This document shows positions 11,089 through 22,493 of a stretch of 64,000 nucleotides of DNA, in pieces (the first letter of the stretch is position 1; every line of letters starts with the position of its first letter). Both the position numbers and the translations under genes were made by a program. Below the pieces are notes generated by a model. That model worked only from the letters and a program-made list of their open reading frames with translations. It made no database searches and was not told the DNA's origin. Origin of the DNA: Amyelois transitella (lineage: Eukaryota; Arthropoda; Insecta; Lepidoptera; Pyralidae); the NCBI RefSeq assembly GCF_032362555.1, contig NC_083524.1, positions 3,210,001 through 3,274,000 on the forward strand, given 5' to 3'.

Positions 11089-11281
11089 AAATTCATGAAA
11101 GGATATTCTTTAGGCCGAAGTACGGTCGCTCTATGCTCTGTATTCCTGAGTCCCGGCTCACGTTGGAGCTGGTCACGAGGCGAGCCGTGCGGGCCACGTG
11201 CCTCCCGTGCCACTTGCGCAAACGTTTATTATTTTTCACCTCACAATCTTGCGAAATCCCCTTTTATCGAAAAATAGATGG
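11089..11281 (-). CDS. Candidate coding exon with a DSGIQS motif, unknown gene
   Basis: This block has unusually high GC at codon third positions in one minus-strand frame, against AT-rich surroundings. The frame is open from a TAA near 11281 to a TGA near 11090 and includes RLRKWHGRHVARTARLV and RDSGIQS. DSGIQS fits the DSGxxS phosphodegron recognised by beta-TrCP (established motif; its relevance here is inference). A possible acceptor ATAAAAG|GGG would be phase 0, the same phase as the exon at 12997-13161. A possible donor AAC|gtgagc lies before the motif, so the motif might be intronic. The plus strand of the same block is also open, and the strand choice is a judgement. Confidence 0.35.
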
Positions 11282-11289
11282 CTGGCAAA

Positions 11290-12990
11290 AAACATCAAGA
11301 GATTTTATTTATGAGAAACACGTGGTCACTTGGACTTGCGCAGCATTAATTTACACCGACATTTTATATGAATTAAACAGCTGATTCATCCACGACAAAA
11401 AGACATTTGGATCGAAAATATAATGCAAGCGTAGGCCGATATCACCAAGAAAAAGCTTAGCATAAATTACAAAATAACGATATTGTGTTGTGAGATGCTA
11501 ATCTCGATATTGGCGCTACAGGCGCCATTAATGAACCGGTATCAGCCTACCAGAATTACCCGACCGAAATGAAAATCGATATTCGGTAGCAAAATACACA
11601 ATACAGGATTGCAGTCCAATTTTGGGTGGTGTTGCAAAACGAGCCATCGACGCGGGAGTTACTTTCAAAAGTGCCCCAGATGTCGGCTAACGGTAAAGAG
11701 AGCATCTCGCGACAGATGTGCCGGTGCATATTTTTTTAATGCAAAAAAACAGAGGATGTTTACAATGTTATGAAAAATTTCAGTAATAAATTGGCCAAGA
11801 TGGAAAAGTGAGATAAAAATTGAAGAAGTGCATTTTGTAGCAACAAGGTGCTATGGTATTGTGGACGTCAAATTAGAAACTATTGCGACAGATAAAATTT
11901 ACAAGACAAATTTAAATTAGACAAAGCATTATTTAAAAGCTCAACAAAAATTGTGGTCATATTGTTTTAGATTAAAATTAAATATATCACACAGAAGTCT
12001 TAGTTACGTGTTATCATAACCCACATCGAAGGTTTAAAGGCTCTTAGCCGCTGGAATTGATAGAAGGTCGTCATCGATCAACCCGAGGGAAATAAACAAA
12101 GAGTCCATCAATTTTGTTATGACATTCTGAGATCACTCTGTAAACGCGGTGCAATTTCGAACTCTAATACTATCTTTTGACAAATTTGATAAAGTCGTCA
12201 CGAAAAATTACGAAATATTTCTTATATCGTAATGTCGGAAAAGGTTAAATTTCAACATATATTTGGTTACACACACAGGCTGTTTGAACAACATAATCAT
12301 AATTTGTGAGGAATAATATCGAGTTTGAAATATTCATGTTTCATTTGGTCTGGTTTGACAAAAAGAAATTACAATTCTAAAAAAGCATAATACAAAATAA
12401 AATTATATGAACAGTAAATTATGATGCGTCATTTGAAGGAGCTCTAGCTTAAATATCATCTATATAGCGATTAACATGAAAATGCATGGATTCAGTGCCG
12501 CGCCCCTGATGTCGTGCGACAGATTGTACATATTCATCAAATACCAATCCGAAACTTCAAGTGGAATTAACTTGAAATGTGCCTCCACGATAAACAAAAT
12601 TATCTATGCCGTTGCGTAACAATATATGTAGACCTAAGATAAAGCGACATTCGGTGATTTCTGTTTTATGGCTGATAAAATTGACGATAAAATTAAGATT
12701 CGATAGGTTAGGCAAGGGATATACAGAATCTTGTAGGATTCCAAGTAAATAAGAAGCAAAAATTTTAATCAAAAATTATGGGTATTTTCTGCATACTTAT
12801 CCTAATTATTAAGACAATGCGATAAAAGAATTTGTATTTTTGGTTACAAAAACTACAGCTATTCCTAAACGTCTCGATTAGAATCGACATCAATATTTCG
12901 ATGCCGATTCTGGTGCACAAGACACAAGAGTATCATTTCCTTTTAGGAATTAACTCAGCACGTATTTATTTCAAAGGAAAATAGTGATGC
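11290..12990. other. Probable intron, no gene seen
   Basis: AT-rich sequence with no exon I can support. It lies between two possible exons of one minus-strand gene. A short palindrome TGGCGC-taca-GGCGCCA lies near 11512. Confidence 0.4.
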
Positions 12991-12996
12991 TTACCT

Positions 12997-13161
12997 TGTA
13001 GGAGTTGTTGTCCAGACAGTGTGGGTGTTGCGATGGACTCAGCACCCTTCGTTTCTTGGCCGGCTGCCGGGTCGGCGACTCGTTATGTTGTTCTGAGTAA
13101 GTGTGGGGCTGACTGTTGCGATATTGCGCCGGCGGCTCCGTGTACATGACATGCATTCCCT
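12997..13161 (-). CDS. Internal exon of an unidentified minus-strand gene
   Basis: A clean internal exon of 165 nt (55 codons, phase 0 at both ends): acceptor TTTTTTGTTACAG|GGAATGCATG and donor TACAAG|gtaagc. The translation starts GMHVMYTEPPAQYRN and includes SPTRQPAKKRRVLSPSQHP, a basic nuclear-localisation-like stretch. Codon third positions are GC-rich compared with the flanks. The basic PAKKRR-LSPS pattern recalls the N-terminal region of RNF38/RNF44-type RING ligases, but this is only a weak resemblance. The rest of the gene must lie in this region or left of the window. Confidence 0.6.
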
Positions 13162-13217
13162 GTAACAAAAAAGACTTATTAGTATTCTAGTATTACATAA
13201 ATATAATTACGCCTCTT

Positions 13218-13336
13218 TCTGATAGTAGATGGTAGTCCCGTGGAAGGCAGAGCTACATCTTTTCCCTTGCCACGATCCCTGCATAACTCTTTCGCTTCAT
13301 CCACATTCATAACTCTCTTCGTGCAAGCTCTTCGGT
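13218..13336 (-). mobile_element. 3' end of a non-LTR retrotransposon (family B), reverse copy
   Basis: Decayed copy matching the better copies at 33699-33968 and 43565-43715. It includes the reverse complements of the gatcgtggcaag and gaatgtggatgaagcg segments. It begins about 55 bases from the exon at 12997-13161. Confidence 0.6.
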
Positions 13337-15228
13337 TAAGGATACTTTATTATGTTTGGATAGGTTAACTATGGTGTCTTACTGTCTTGTTTACCTTACT
13401 GAGACACCGTATGACAGAATGGATTAATTTGCAAGGACTAACTTAAAATTTCGCGTTCCACGACTTTTTTGGCGCCAATGGTGTGGTCCGAGCGATCGGC
13501 TTTCACATAGAAGTTCCTAAGTTCAATTTCCAACTACATATAGTTTTGTTTTTGTTTTTATTTTTAGTATGATTTGACGTCATTTGAACAGTTAACGGAT
13601 ACTATAAAATATCGAAAACTGCTTGGCTGGCCCAGTTAATTCGTTAAATAAAAATGATAATTTCAGCTTGTAAAGTGAGTTTTATAAAGTGAGAGGATTT
13701 ACCTCTTTACTATTAAGAAAAAACCTAAACATTGAGAGGTATTTAATAAAAATTTGATGATAAAATTGAAGATTGTGTGGGCGCAAATAATAAACGATCT
13801 CAAGAGCCGTTCAATTTTAATATATCGGCTTTTAGTACAATGCAATTCCGGGGAAAGCATCATAAAAATTTAGTTTTCATTTGCTAAAAGGCATTGGGAG
13901 ACAGGCCGTGGTTCGTGAGCGCTGCCAGTAAGGCGACACGAAGGTTAACACCCGACTTCACCCAGGGAATTAAGCTGAACATTCACGGCATGTGGATGGC
14001 CTAGGCTTAAAACTGCAGCCCAAAAGCAAAATTGGAACGAATATGGTACAATAAGATTTTGCTTTTATACTTTACTTTGCATTGCCTGCTGCTCAGGCCG
14101 AGTGAAAAGTACCTCTCAAATTGAATGATGCATAATTTCAATAAGATGATCGGTTCAGAGTTTTAGCTGTGAGAGATTACAATCTAACACATTTTAGCAT
14201 TTAGATTGGTTAGGATTGTTTACACGTTATAAGTATGTATGGATAACATGAATTGGAGTAGGTACTTTATTACACATAGAATGTAACGGTCTAGAAACTC
14301 GAGCGGGCGATCTAGACTTTCAATGAAACCCGACTCGCCTTGAGGCCGCGAGCCGAACGTGAAAATCCGCTTTATTATAATAAAATCTGAGACTTTACAA
14401 GGTTTCGTCTGCGGTAATGGCACGTGTTATTAGGGTTCAGTGCGTAATGGGAACTCATAACAATTTAAGACTACACTTTGAGACGTTTTACGACAATAAG
14501 GTTCAGTAATTTTCTTTTGTGTATTTCAATCCTAAGTCATAATTTAACGTTAGTTTTTATCATGGTCCAGTCAATTTAGAAATTCTTCGATTCTGTTTAT
14601 TCGGTTATTTTAAGCGAAGCCGGTAGGTAATTAAATAATATAATAGCAATAACTAAAGTTAGAATTGAGACACATGTGCTCCCAGTTTTCATTATCGTCC
14701 TGCCGTTATTCCTCGTTACGACCTATCTTGGAGTAGATAAACCAACAATTTTTCACGATACTAGTCCCGTCTGACCTCTTTAACCTTGCGGGGAACCCAA
14801 ACTGCTTCAATACATAGTCAGGGGTACAAATATAAAAATAATCTATTTATTGTTCAAAAGTCAGTTCGTCATATGGCGCCGGTGAATTCTAAGGATATTT
14901 ACGGAGACCCCTTGGGGACGAACCCCCTAAGAGAGCTAATAGCAAAAAAGCAAACTTCTCTGTAATATCATCTACAGAACCGGTCGTATATTTAGAACTT
15001 CAAACTGAAATTGCAAGTTTTCCTTCTATCCATAAGTTAAATAAGTTCGAAGAAGTATCAACTTAGAATTCAAGCGAAAGATGCACGACATGGACTGCTA
15101 CATGATGCCAAGCTTGAAACGGTCTTAGAGAGGTGATATCACGTTCTCAGTTTTTTAAATCAAAAAATATATAAAATGAGTCTCAAAAAAGAGAGAGAGA
15201 TATCTCTATCGAGGGGTGCGAAAATCAT

Positions 15229-15292
15229 GAGAAAATTCTTAAATTTTTTCTTGCATGATGACATGAAGGGCAAGAAAAAATTTAAGATTCTC
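15229..15292. repeat. Long imperfect hairpin
   Basis: The left arm 15229-15254 (GAGAAAATTCTTAAATTTTT...) pairs with 15270-15292 across a loop of about 15 bases, with a small bulge. Confidence 0.7.
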
Positions 15293-17029
15293 TAGTGCGT
15301 CCTCACCGCTATAGAGAGTAGCCAGAGGTGTGCTTATAACCACGATTCTGGATTGAGTAAATCTGATTGTCTCACAAAGCTATCGTTGTGGCAATAACCT
15401 CTGCAACCTTTACAAGAGAATCTTAAACTACTTCTTGCTAGGTTTTCTATTTATATATTCTCCCATAATAAGATCATCATTGGTTAGCACTCAAACGAAT
15501 GCACAAACTCGAAAAGTCATGATAACTATAATAATGTCGACGGCCAATTTCATCAATTTATGCTATAAGCGTGGAAGTGAAAATGGCGTATCCTATAATC
15601 CTATTGTGGTTAAAACAATACGGTGCTCAGTCCAAATCATTTATCTGATCCCACGGACTTTCTAAACCCAATGTGTGGGCGAGATGACCGGACGCCATTT
15701 TAAATTGAGAATTACTCAAATGGGAAGGGACTGAAGGCTGAATTAATATGTCTGACGATCTAAATTGGTGTTGTCTACCCTAGTTAGGCAGTAAAGAAAC
15801 ATGTGTGATTGTACTTCACCATTAATTACATTCAAGGGCTTTTGAATGTCTTATAATTTACATTTTTTTTGCAGATATTTTTACAGATATTTGGTACAGT
15901 CAACAACAGGGTTACTTGATGCGGTTGACTGTAAAACAAGTTCCATACCGCGACGTCGTCCGCTTAAAATTTTGTAGTTTTCCAAAATTTTCCTGTCCAT
16001 GTCGCTAGACATATAAGACAATACTAATAAGAAATTCGCAGATAATAAATAGTATAGAGTTTGTATTAGGATCTTGGTCACAGTGGGACCCCGAGGCTCC
16101 TCTCCAGAGGTGAGGGCGCTTACATTAAATAGATATGTAAAGTAAGGCAATTTAAATAAAATTAATCTTTCAATCACAGTCACATTAAAGATAGGCAAAA
16201 ACAGTTGATATGAAATCTAACACAATTATGATACGAAGAAACAAAAAGGTTTCGTAATTAAATAGAACAAAAACTACATATATAATTGCAATGATGAGCA
16301 TTTTACAAAGACGTGTTATGTCGAAAACGTGACGAACAAACAAGACGACCGTGCAAGTGCTGTAATGATGGCTATTAAAGCCACGACAACTTACAATGTC
16401 CTAAATAAGACCCGCAGGAATTTCATATAAAAAAGAGGTCCAAATCTGATTTGTCATTTAGTTTACTGAAATATGCACACAAGTTCACATGCCTGAATTT
16501 ACAGGGTTATTCATAATTAAGAAAAGTATCTTTGGTAAATGGCTGAGGTAGGATTTGAACCTGTAATATATAATATCAAGGACCTTTTGGCTATAAATAC
16601 GTAATATGATACTAACATAAAATGATTCTGAAAATGTGAATGTGAAAATATACGTACGTAGCATCAAGGCCATAGAAAATACTAAGTATTTTCCTTGTTA
16701 TATTTCCTTATGGTATTTATGTAACAGAGCAAGCCGACAATGACTAGCGCTTGTATTCAAAGAAAAATTAACGGGAAAATTTCTTAATAAACGAGTACCG
16801 AGAAAATAAACTCATTCTTAATGTGATCCCCATTATAAAAACCATGTTTGAAAGTATCTTTGATTAAAATGAATTGAAGTATCGAATAAATACTAAAGAA
16901 ATAGGTACAAAAGTGCAAGCACAGTACAATTTTCCGTGCTAGTATAGTACCTAGTGAAAAAAAACATAGTGCGTGCCAATTGCGTCTCTTATCAAAGTCA
17001 ATGAATGGAAAGGCTTAAAAAACTAGATT

Positions 17030-17135
17030 CTTCTTTTAGGCGATGGGCTACCAATCTGTCTCTCGATTCCAAAAAAGCTTTATAGCTGAACGTTGCCTTT
17101 CGGTCTTTTTGGAATGTAGGATAGACGTGACGCGT
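17030..17135 (+). mobile_element. Fragment of the microsatellite-tailed SINE-like element (family A)
   Basis: Contains the family-A segments ttcttttaggcgatgggcta, gctgaacgttgcc and tagacgtgacgcg, diverged from the consensus seen elsewhere in the window. Confidence 0.6.
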
Positions 17136-17705
17136 ATGTAAGTATCAAATCTAAATTGTGTTTGGACCTTCAGTTGGGTGCTTTCAAGACACGTATTAAC
17201 ATGCAGACACGTCAAACTTCGTCACCCGTCGTTCGTTATAAAACATTTCAAAAACATCCCCAAGAGGGTTTCAAAATGTTTTCTTAAAAATGGTTGGAAT
17301 ACCACGTCATCCGCGTTCTTGGAACCCCGACCATAATATTATTATTATGCCGAGGGTAAACCCGGCGGCAAGGGGACTACACCGGACGCATTCACAGTTG
17401 CGCAGGGGCAGGCTATTATTTTTATTCTTAATTTATTTATTATTCGCACAAAAAATATTGGTTGGCTCGCTTTTAATAACATTCCTTTAGGTGAACAGAA
17501 ATAAAGATAAAAACCATTTCGAAATGTTCTTTTTTTTAAAATACATTTTACTTACAGCCTACCTGGCTGACTAACCGTAATAAACATTGAATTCTTTGTT
17601 ACAACAGTTGCAGCCGTAAACGAAAAGAATAGTCACAGTTACTATTGCAACTGGGATTCACATTTTTATGAGAAACAAAGGAAGCTGAGAGGGTAAAAAG
17701 ATGTA

Positions 17706-17762
17706 AGAATAGAATAGAATAGAATAGAATAGAATAGAATAGAATAGAATAGAATAGAATAT
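17706..17762. repeat. (AGAAT)n microsatellite, about 11 units
   Basis: Perfect pentamer tandem array followed by TTTATTTGC. The same AGAATAGAATAGA-TTTAT start, with only two or three units, heads dispersed repeats at 30129 and 59378. The array therefore probably grew from the end of a dispersed element. Confidence 0.9.
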
Positions 17763-19091
17763 TTATTTGCTTTTGACTAGGGTTTACAAAAGGTGTAAAA
17801 AACAAAACATATTTCCTCCTGGTCAGCCATTAATTATAGCATGCAAATTATTATAAAATTATACATAAGTCACTTAAGTCAATTAATTCTTAATAAAATG
17901 ATAAAATATTATGTCAATTTGTTACAATAAATAAAAGAAAATTACTTCACACATAGTCAATATTTGTTTTCAAGAAATAAAATAATTATGAAAAAATTTA
18001 ATTTTTTATCTAAAATTGAGGAACTCATGGACTGTATAAAAGCGATTTTTTCGTTTTTTATCCGTCCGACCAATCGACTATAATACTAAAGGAAGTCTTT
18101 GAATTGTGGCTCTGTCTATCCTTTAAATGATCTATATGTAAGTAGCTATATAAAGCGAAAAACATTCATTCACTCACTGATCACGAAATCTTAAAAACTA
18201 CTGACCCAATAAAGATGAAATTCGGAAAAGTAGACCGGAAAGTAGATTGTAAGTAGGAGACATCCGCTAATGGAGTTTTTGGATATTCCCGCGGGAACGG
18301 TAGATAACGGGATTTTCCGTATTATTCGGATGCTCTTATAGTGATGTAAATATACTATGGAGGAAATATAAGAAATGGGCTAAGGTACAAGGGTAGATAT
18401 TCCATAGAGCGCAGCATCTGGCTGTTATCAGTAATACACACCTATGATATATAATTTTTTTTTTGTTTTACATTGCATTTTGTGTGTGTAGCAATTCAAA
18501 TAATTATCTATCTATCTAATACAAAATCCCTTCGTTACTGAGTGAGTCTGTAGAATAGATGAGAACTAATAGAGAATTTCCCGTAGAAACGGGAATTAAC
18601 TGAGTTTTTCGTATTACGCAAGCAAAACCGCGCGGCCTGTAGCCTATCTATAATCTATGAAGTTAATACGATACAATTTGGCCAACAATGCTATACAATA
18701 CAAGCCGCAGTCGTCACGCGTTTCGATTTTCGTGCAATTCTCGTCATAACGGAACTGCGCTGGTGAACGGTTGACATTTCATGAACAGAGGCCATTCGGT
18801 ACGAGTGAGTCGCGAATTTGCCTCCACTCCCAAGTTTCACATGATTGCGTGAAACGTATCGTTAGCTAGACGAGGTGACACGATAAAGAGAATAATACAT
18901 ATCACGTCTTCATGTGTCACGATGTAGACAGAACCAATATGCTTAACTGGATGGATTAATAATTGAATTGTCTTTCAGAAACAGTGACAGGTTGGTAGGC
19001 CATCACCCCAATTTTTTTTTTATTTTGGGGATTATTATCCTTGTTTGATCTTTACTAACTGGGCACTGAAATCTACCTTGCTAAATTTTAC

Positions 19092-19135
19092 ATAAAATAA
19101 GATTTTACTGGGACTCCCCAGTAAAAACTTATTTT
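19092..19135. repeat. Near-perfect hairpin
   Basis: ATAAAATAAGATTTTACTGG at the left pairs with CCAGTAAAAACTTATTTTAT at the right with one mismatch and a few-base loop. Confidence 0.75.
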
Positions 19136-20489
19136 ATACTCCCTGGCAGGACCTCAATTTGTTCTTTTTTCCTACTAGACCAACAAAGAAACAGAATAGG
19201 TTTATCAAAAATTTGTTCACCAGTTAGTCCAGTCCACCATTCAGACTAAAATAGTTTCTACTCATCATCCCTTTTGTGGTCAAATCTGGAAAAAATAAAA
19301 TATAGTATGTAACCAAAAACTAGTGTGTCAATTGGGGGTCAATAGAGAAGCAGTGGAATAAATTTTGGCATTTTGAGTTCAATTATCATGTCTTTATCTC
19401 TTACAGGCTAGACAGGGCAAACATATATCATCAACAAAAAAAAATGTTTTTTTGGTTAGGGGTTAAAAAAGAAAGTGGTTAGTGTAAGTTGTATGGTGAT
19501 TATGTTTGATGATGTTGTTAAATTAATCAATAAAAAATTAATCAAAACTATTAATAATAAAACTTTGACTCATGATATCATACTTTGGCAAACATAGAAA
19601 TCACTTTTAATGAAGCAAATAGCTACCTTATAAAGAAAAAAGATACCTACCTAATTATGGTCTAAACCTAAACTAGAATATTACAATACTGCTCTTTGAA
19701 TTATTGAATTATGTGATTATTAAAGTAAGATTTTGGTCTTTACATCTAAAGCCGTTTTTTACCTAAATTGTTATTATAAAATATTTTTTTCTACACCAGT
19801 CCGGGGACTTGCTACGGGTAGCAAAGCATATGTTTTGCTTCTTAATTATGATATAAAATGGGACAGCAATAGTTTTTAGCGCGATAAAAATGTTTTCATG
19901 CATGTTATGCCACGGGGCAGGATCGTGGACCATGGATTAAAGTTAAGTCTCAATGTAATGTTTAATACTGTATGAAGGTATAGAGATTTTTGAGCATAAA
20001 CTTCTTTCACAAAATAGTTTACGCATGACTAACCTAACCTAAAAGTGAATTATGCCACATATACACATATGCCAAAAATCAATTATGCCAAAGAATATCA
20101 GGACAAAATAATTTATGTAAAAAAGTGGCTCTGATTTTATTATTATAAACCAAAAATATCAACAAAGGCTTCTAATTTATGATTAGAATAGATACTACCT
20201 AGTAACATGTGCCAACATATCAGTGGTAGTGGTAACAAGCAGTGAAGTAACCGAGAAGATAGATTATAAGTATAGCTGACATATTGTAGCTAGGTGTTGT
20301 TTCCAAACATTAACCTTGATAACAAAAACAATCCCAAAGCTCTTTAAACAAGTTTGTAAGTATGCAAGACTGTTAAAAACAGTCTGGTTGACCAACCTTG
20401 AAAGTGTTTACTATTCACGTGATTCTGATAAAATATAATTCTTATAAACGAAATAGCATGTATATAGGCACCTACTAAAAATAATTCGT

Positions 20490-21130
20490 ACCTGTTTACT
20501 TCGTACAGACTGAAATCAACACCAAGCTAAAATTATATCAGCATGAGCCACGAATAACCCGCGTACGTGTCGGCCACAATATTAGCTATGTGCCCAAAAA
20601 ATAAAAAGGTTATTAGAAACTCACACGTTGCAAGTGAGCGTTTCGTTCGTATCGCTTGCGTAGAAAGCAATGACCGACACCGCACTTCGGCGGGAATCAG
20701 TACTTTTCCAATCCACGTAGGCACACTGAACCCACTAAACCTTATCAAGGACCTTCCTCACCTCTCGAAGTCAAGATTCAGACAGTACGATCCCACTATC
20801 ATGCTGAAAAAAGCATACGAAAGCGGACAAAGGGTCCTTCAAAACACAGCCATTTTGAAACCGTTCATATGAAATGTTACGTGTTCCACAATTCTACGTG
20901 ATGTCCAGACCGAAAAATTATGCACAGCTATCCGTTCGCACTCATTTTGGATACTTAACACAAATTAAACTATCACTAAACATTTCACACACTTTTTTTA
21001 TACGATTTCACTTCATACTTTTGCACACACCCGTTTACGTCGCACAAAAACCGTCAAGCTAAAGCGACGAACAAAACCACACGAGAAGGAATGAACTGCG
21101 GCGCGAATGAAATAAACCAAACCAAACAGA
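20490..21130. promoter_or_regulatory. CpG-richer region, possible promoter or 5' exons
   Basis: CpG content rises at 20560-20710 and 20995-21130 against AT-rich flanks. The minus strand has AACAG|gtacga at 20492 and the plus strand has GCAA|gtgagc at 20634, either of which could end a 5' exon. Neither is supported by a clear coding frame. Confidence 0.3.
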
Positions 21131-21357
21131 CATTAGCTACGGAACACGAAGAAAGGAAGGTGAAGGTGTTGTCAGCTTTTTTTCATTAAAACAATTTTTC
21201 TGTAAATATCAAATCGAACGACTTTCTTCAAACAAGCTCAATTAATTCTTTCAATTAAGGCTTTTATATAAATAGAGCCCAGAATCTGAACCTCGACCGC
21301 CACAAAGGAAAGATTATCCGCCAGACTAGGTGTATGCCTGGGAAAACGCGGCTACGA

Positions 21358-21500
21358 CGATGTTGAGTCGAAGGTTGTATTTATGCTCATTTTCCTTGTT
21401 CTAATCCTTTAAATCTTTGCATGCGCCATTTAGACTCTTCGCTGTTATTGTTTAACGTGCCACATTCTTCGCTATGATTCACAGATTGCGTGTGACATTA
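21358..21500 (+). repeat. Dispersed repeat shared with 40437-40565
   Basis: Both places share ttgagt(c/t)gaaggttgtattta, followed by cctt...atctttgc, then cttcgctg(t/c) and a final gtgtgacatta / gtgttacgttt. They are the same element in the same orientation, well diverged. Confidence 0.6.
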
Positions 21501-21840
21501 GTTATGTTACCACAGTTTTTAGTACGAAAGGCAAAACTGAAAGTGTTTGATACAAAATGGTTTTATTTGGAATTGTGATAAATATGTGTTTAAATTAATC
21601 ATTGACTTATTTATTTCTAGAACATTCAAATTTCTACCAAAAGGTAGCAAAATGAAATTATGATAGGCAAGGCAACCCAAAAACCATAGACAGTTGTCAA
21701 CTGACTGTCTCATTGGCTTTTTGGCGGGAACGAAAAAGTCATGACATTTGACCTGTAATAATTTTTTTAAATGTATGGTTGATTGACTATTATTGATTTT
21801 TAAGTGTGAATTATTTCTTATTTGGTGTTTGGGGACAAGC

Positions 21841-22041
21841 ATGAGTGCTGGAGTGTTACAATATCGGATGAATGATGTTGTCCTAAAAGTCCTAAAAAAA
21901 GGTGAGGTACCCACAGCTATTATACTCATACAAATTATAATTTTATAACTAGAACTGTCTAAACTCGACATAAGCAAGAATAAGCTCATGAAGAATGCCA
22001 AAAAGAAGCAAAGTCTTAAGAAATTGTCTTTTAATTATTAG
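21841..22041 (+). CDS. Two-exon micro-gene for a lysine-rich peptide of about 49 residues
   Basis: Exon 1 (21841-21901) starts at ATGAGTGCTGG in a good context and ends AAAAAAG|gtgagg. After a 51-nt intron ending ACTAG, exon 2 (21953-22041) continues in frame and ends at TAG. The peptide begins MSAGVLQYRMNDVVLKVLKK and ends KKKQSLKKLSFNY; about one third of its residues are Lys, which suggests RNA or nucleolar binding (inference). The intron is very short but has correct ends. The 160-codon frame on the opposite strand is taken as its shadow. No family is recognised. It lies about 450 bp upstream of the membrane-protein gene start, on the same strand. Confidence 0.4.
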
Positions 22042-22199
22042 GTATCTACAATAAACCTTTTAAGGTAGGTATTACTATTTTATTGCATATGAAATGAGAA
22101 TCTGTATAAGTGTTTTTTATAACATTTAATTTAGGTATTCAAAGTATACCTACGTATGTAGTACCTCTACATTTTTTACTAAATAGATCATCTACATTG

Positions 22200-22493
22200 T
22201 CTATGCTATTGACATGTCGGGATCAGCGTCAGCGGTGGGTGTGCAAAGCGCGCTTTTTAATTTCGTTCGTCGTTCGTCGTCGCATAGCAACGAAACAACA
22301 ATTCAAAGAGCAGAGTACTGTAGTTTTTAGGTGATGTGTGTTGTTGGCTGGTGCCGCAATGGATTACTTAAATTTATTTAGTAGATTAAATCATACTAAT
22401 TTTGATTCTAATGTTTTTAATTAAAATGCATTAAAATGTTGATAAAAAATAATCGGCGGCGTTTTAATAAAAAATGAAATTAACTGCAACAAT
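22200..22493 (+). promoter_or_regulatory. Probable promoter and 5' UTR of the membrane-protein gene, with upstream ORFs
   Basis: A CpG-rich block at 22205-22290 (including cgttcgtcgttcgtcgtcgc) precedes the signal-peptide exon. Two upstream ATGs precede the main start: 22359 (context gccgcaATGG, 22 codons with stop) and 22474, whose stop TGA overlaps the main ATG at 22494. Such uORFs commonly lower translation; an effect here is inference. Confidence 0.4.

Larger units (their letters stand above)
13337..20490. other. Long non-coding region with repeats and two weak exon candidates
   Basis: No gene can be supported. GC-richer patches that might be exons: 14280-14365 (minus strand, FTFGSRPQGESGF...) and 16063-16110, where a plus-strand reading between TATTAG and CCAGAG|gtgagg and a minus-strand reading are equally possible. 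A GC-rich patch at 17290-17415 has no convincing frame. Decayed dispersed-element sequence occurs at 18150-18330 and 18510-18650. Confidence 0.4.

Noticed and set aside
14280-14365. Minus-strand exon FTFGSRPQGESGF...
   Set aside because: Plausible codons but no convincing donor; left as a weak patch.
16063-16110. Exon between TATTAG and CCAGAG|gtgagg on the plus strand
   Set aside because: A minus-strand reading (LTSGEEPRGPTVTKIL) is equally good, and no neighbouring exon on either strand supports a choice.
21519-22001. A 160-codon frame on the minus strand
   Set aside because: It lies antisense to the two-exon lysine-rich frame. Its Phe/Leu/Ser-rich composition is what AT-rich antisense gives, and no domain is seen.
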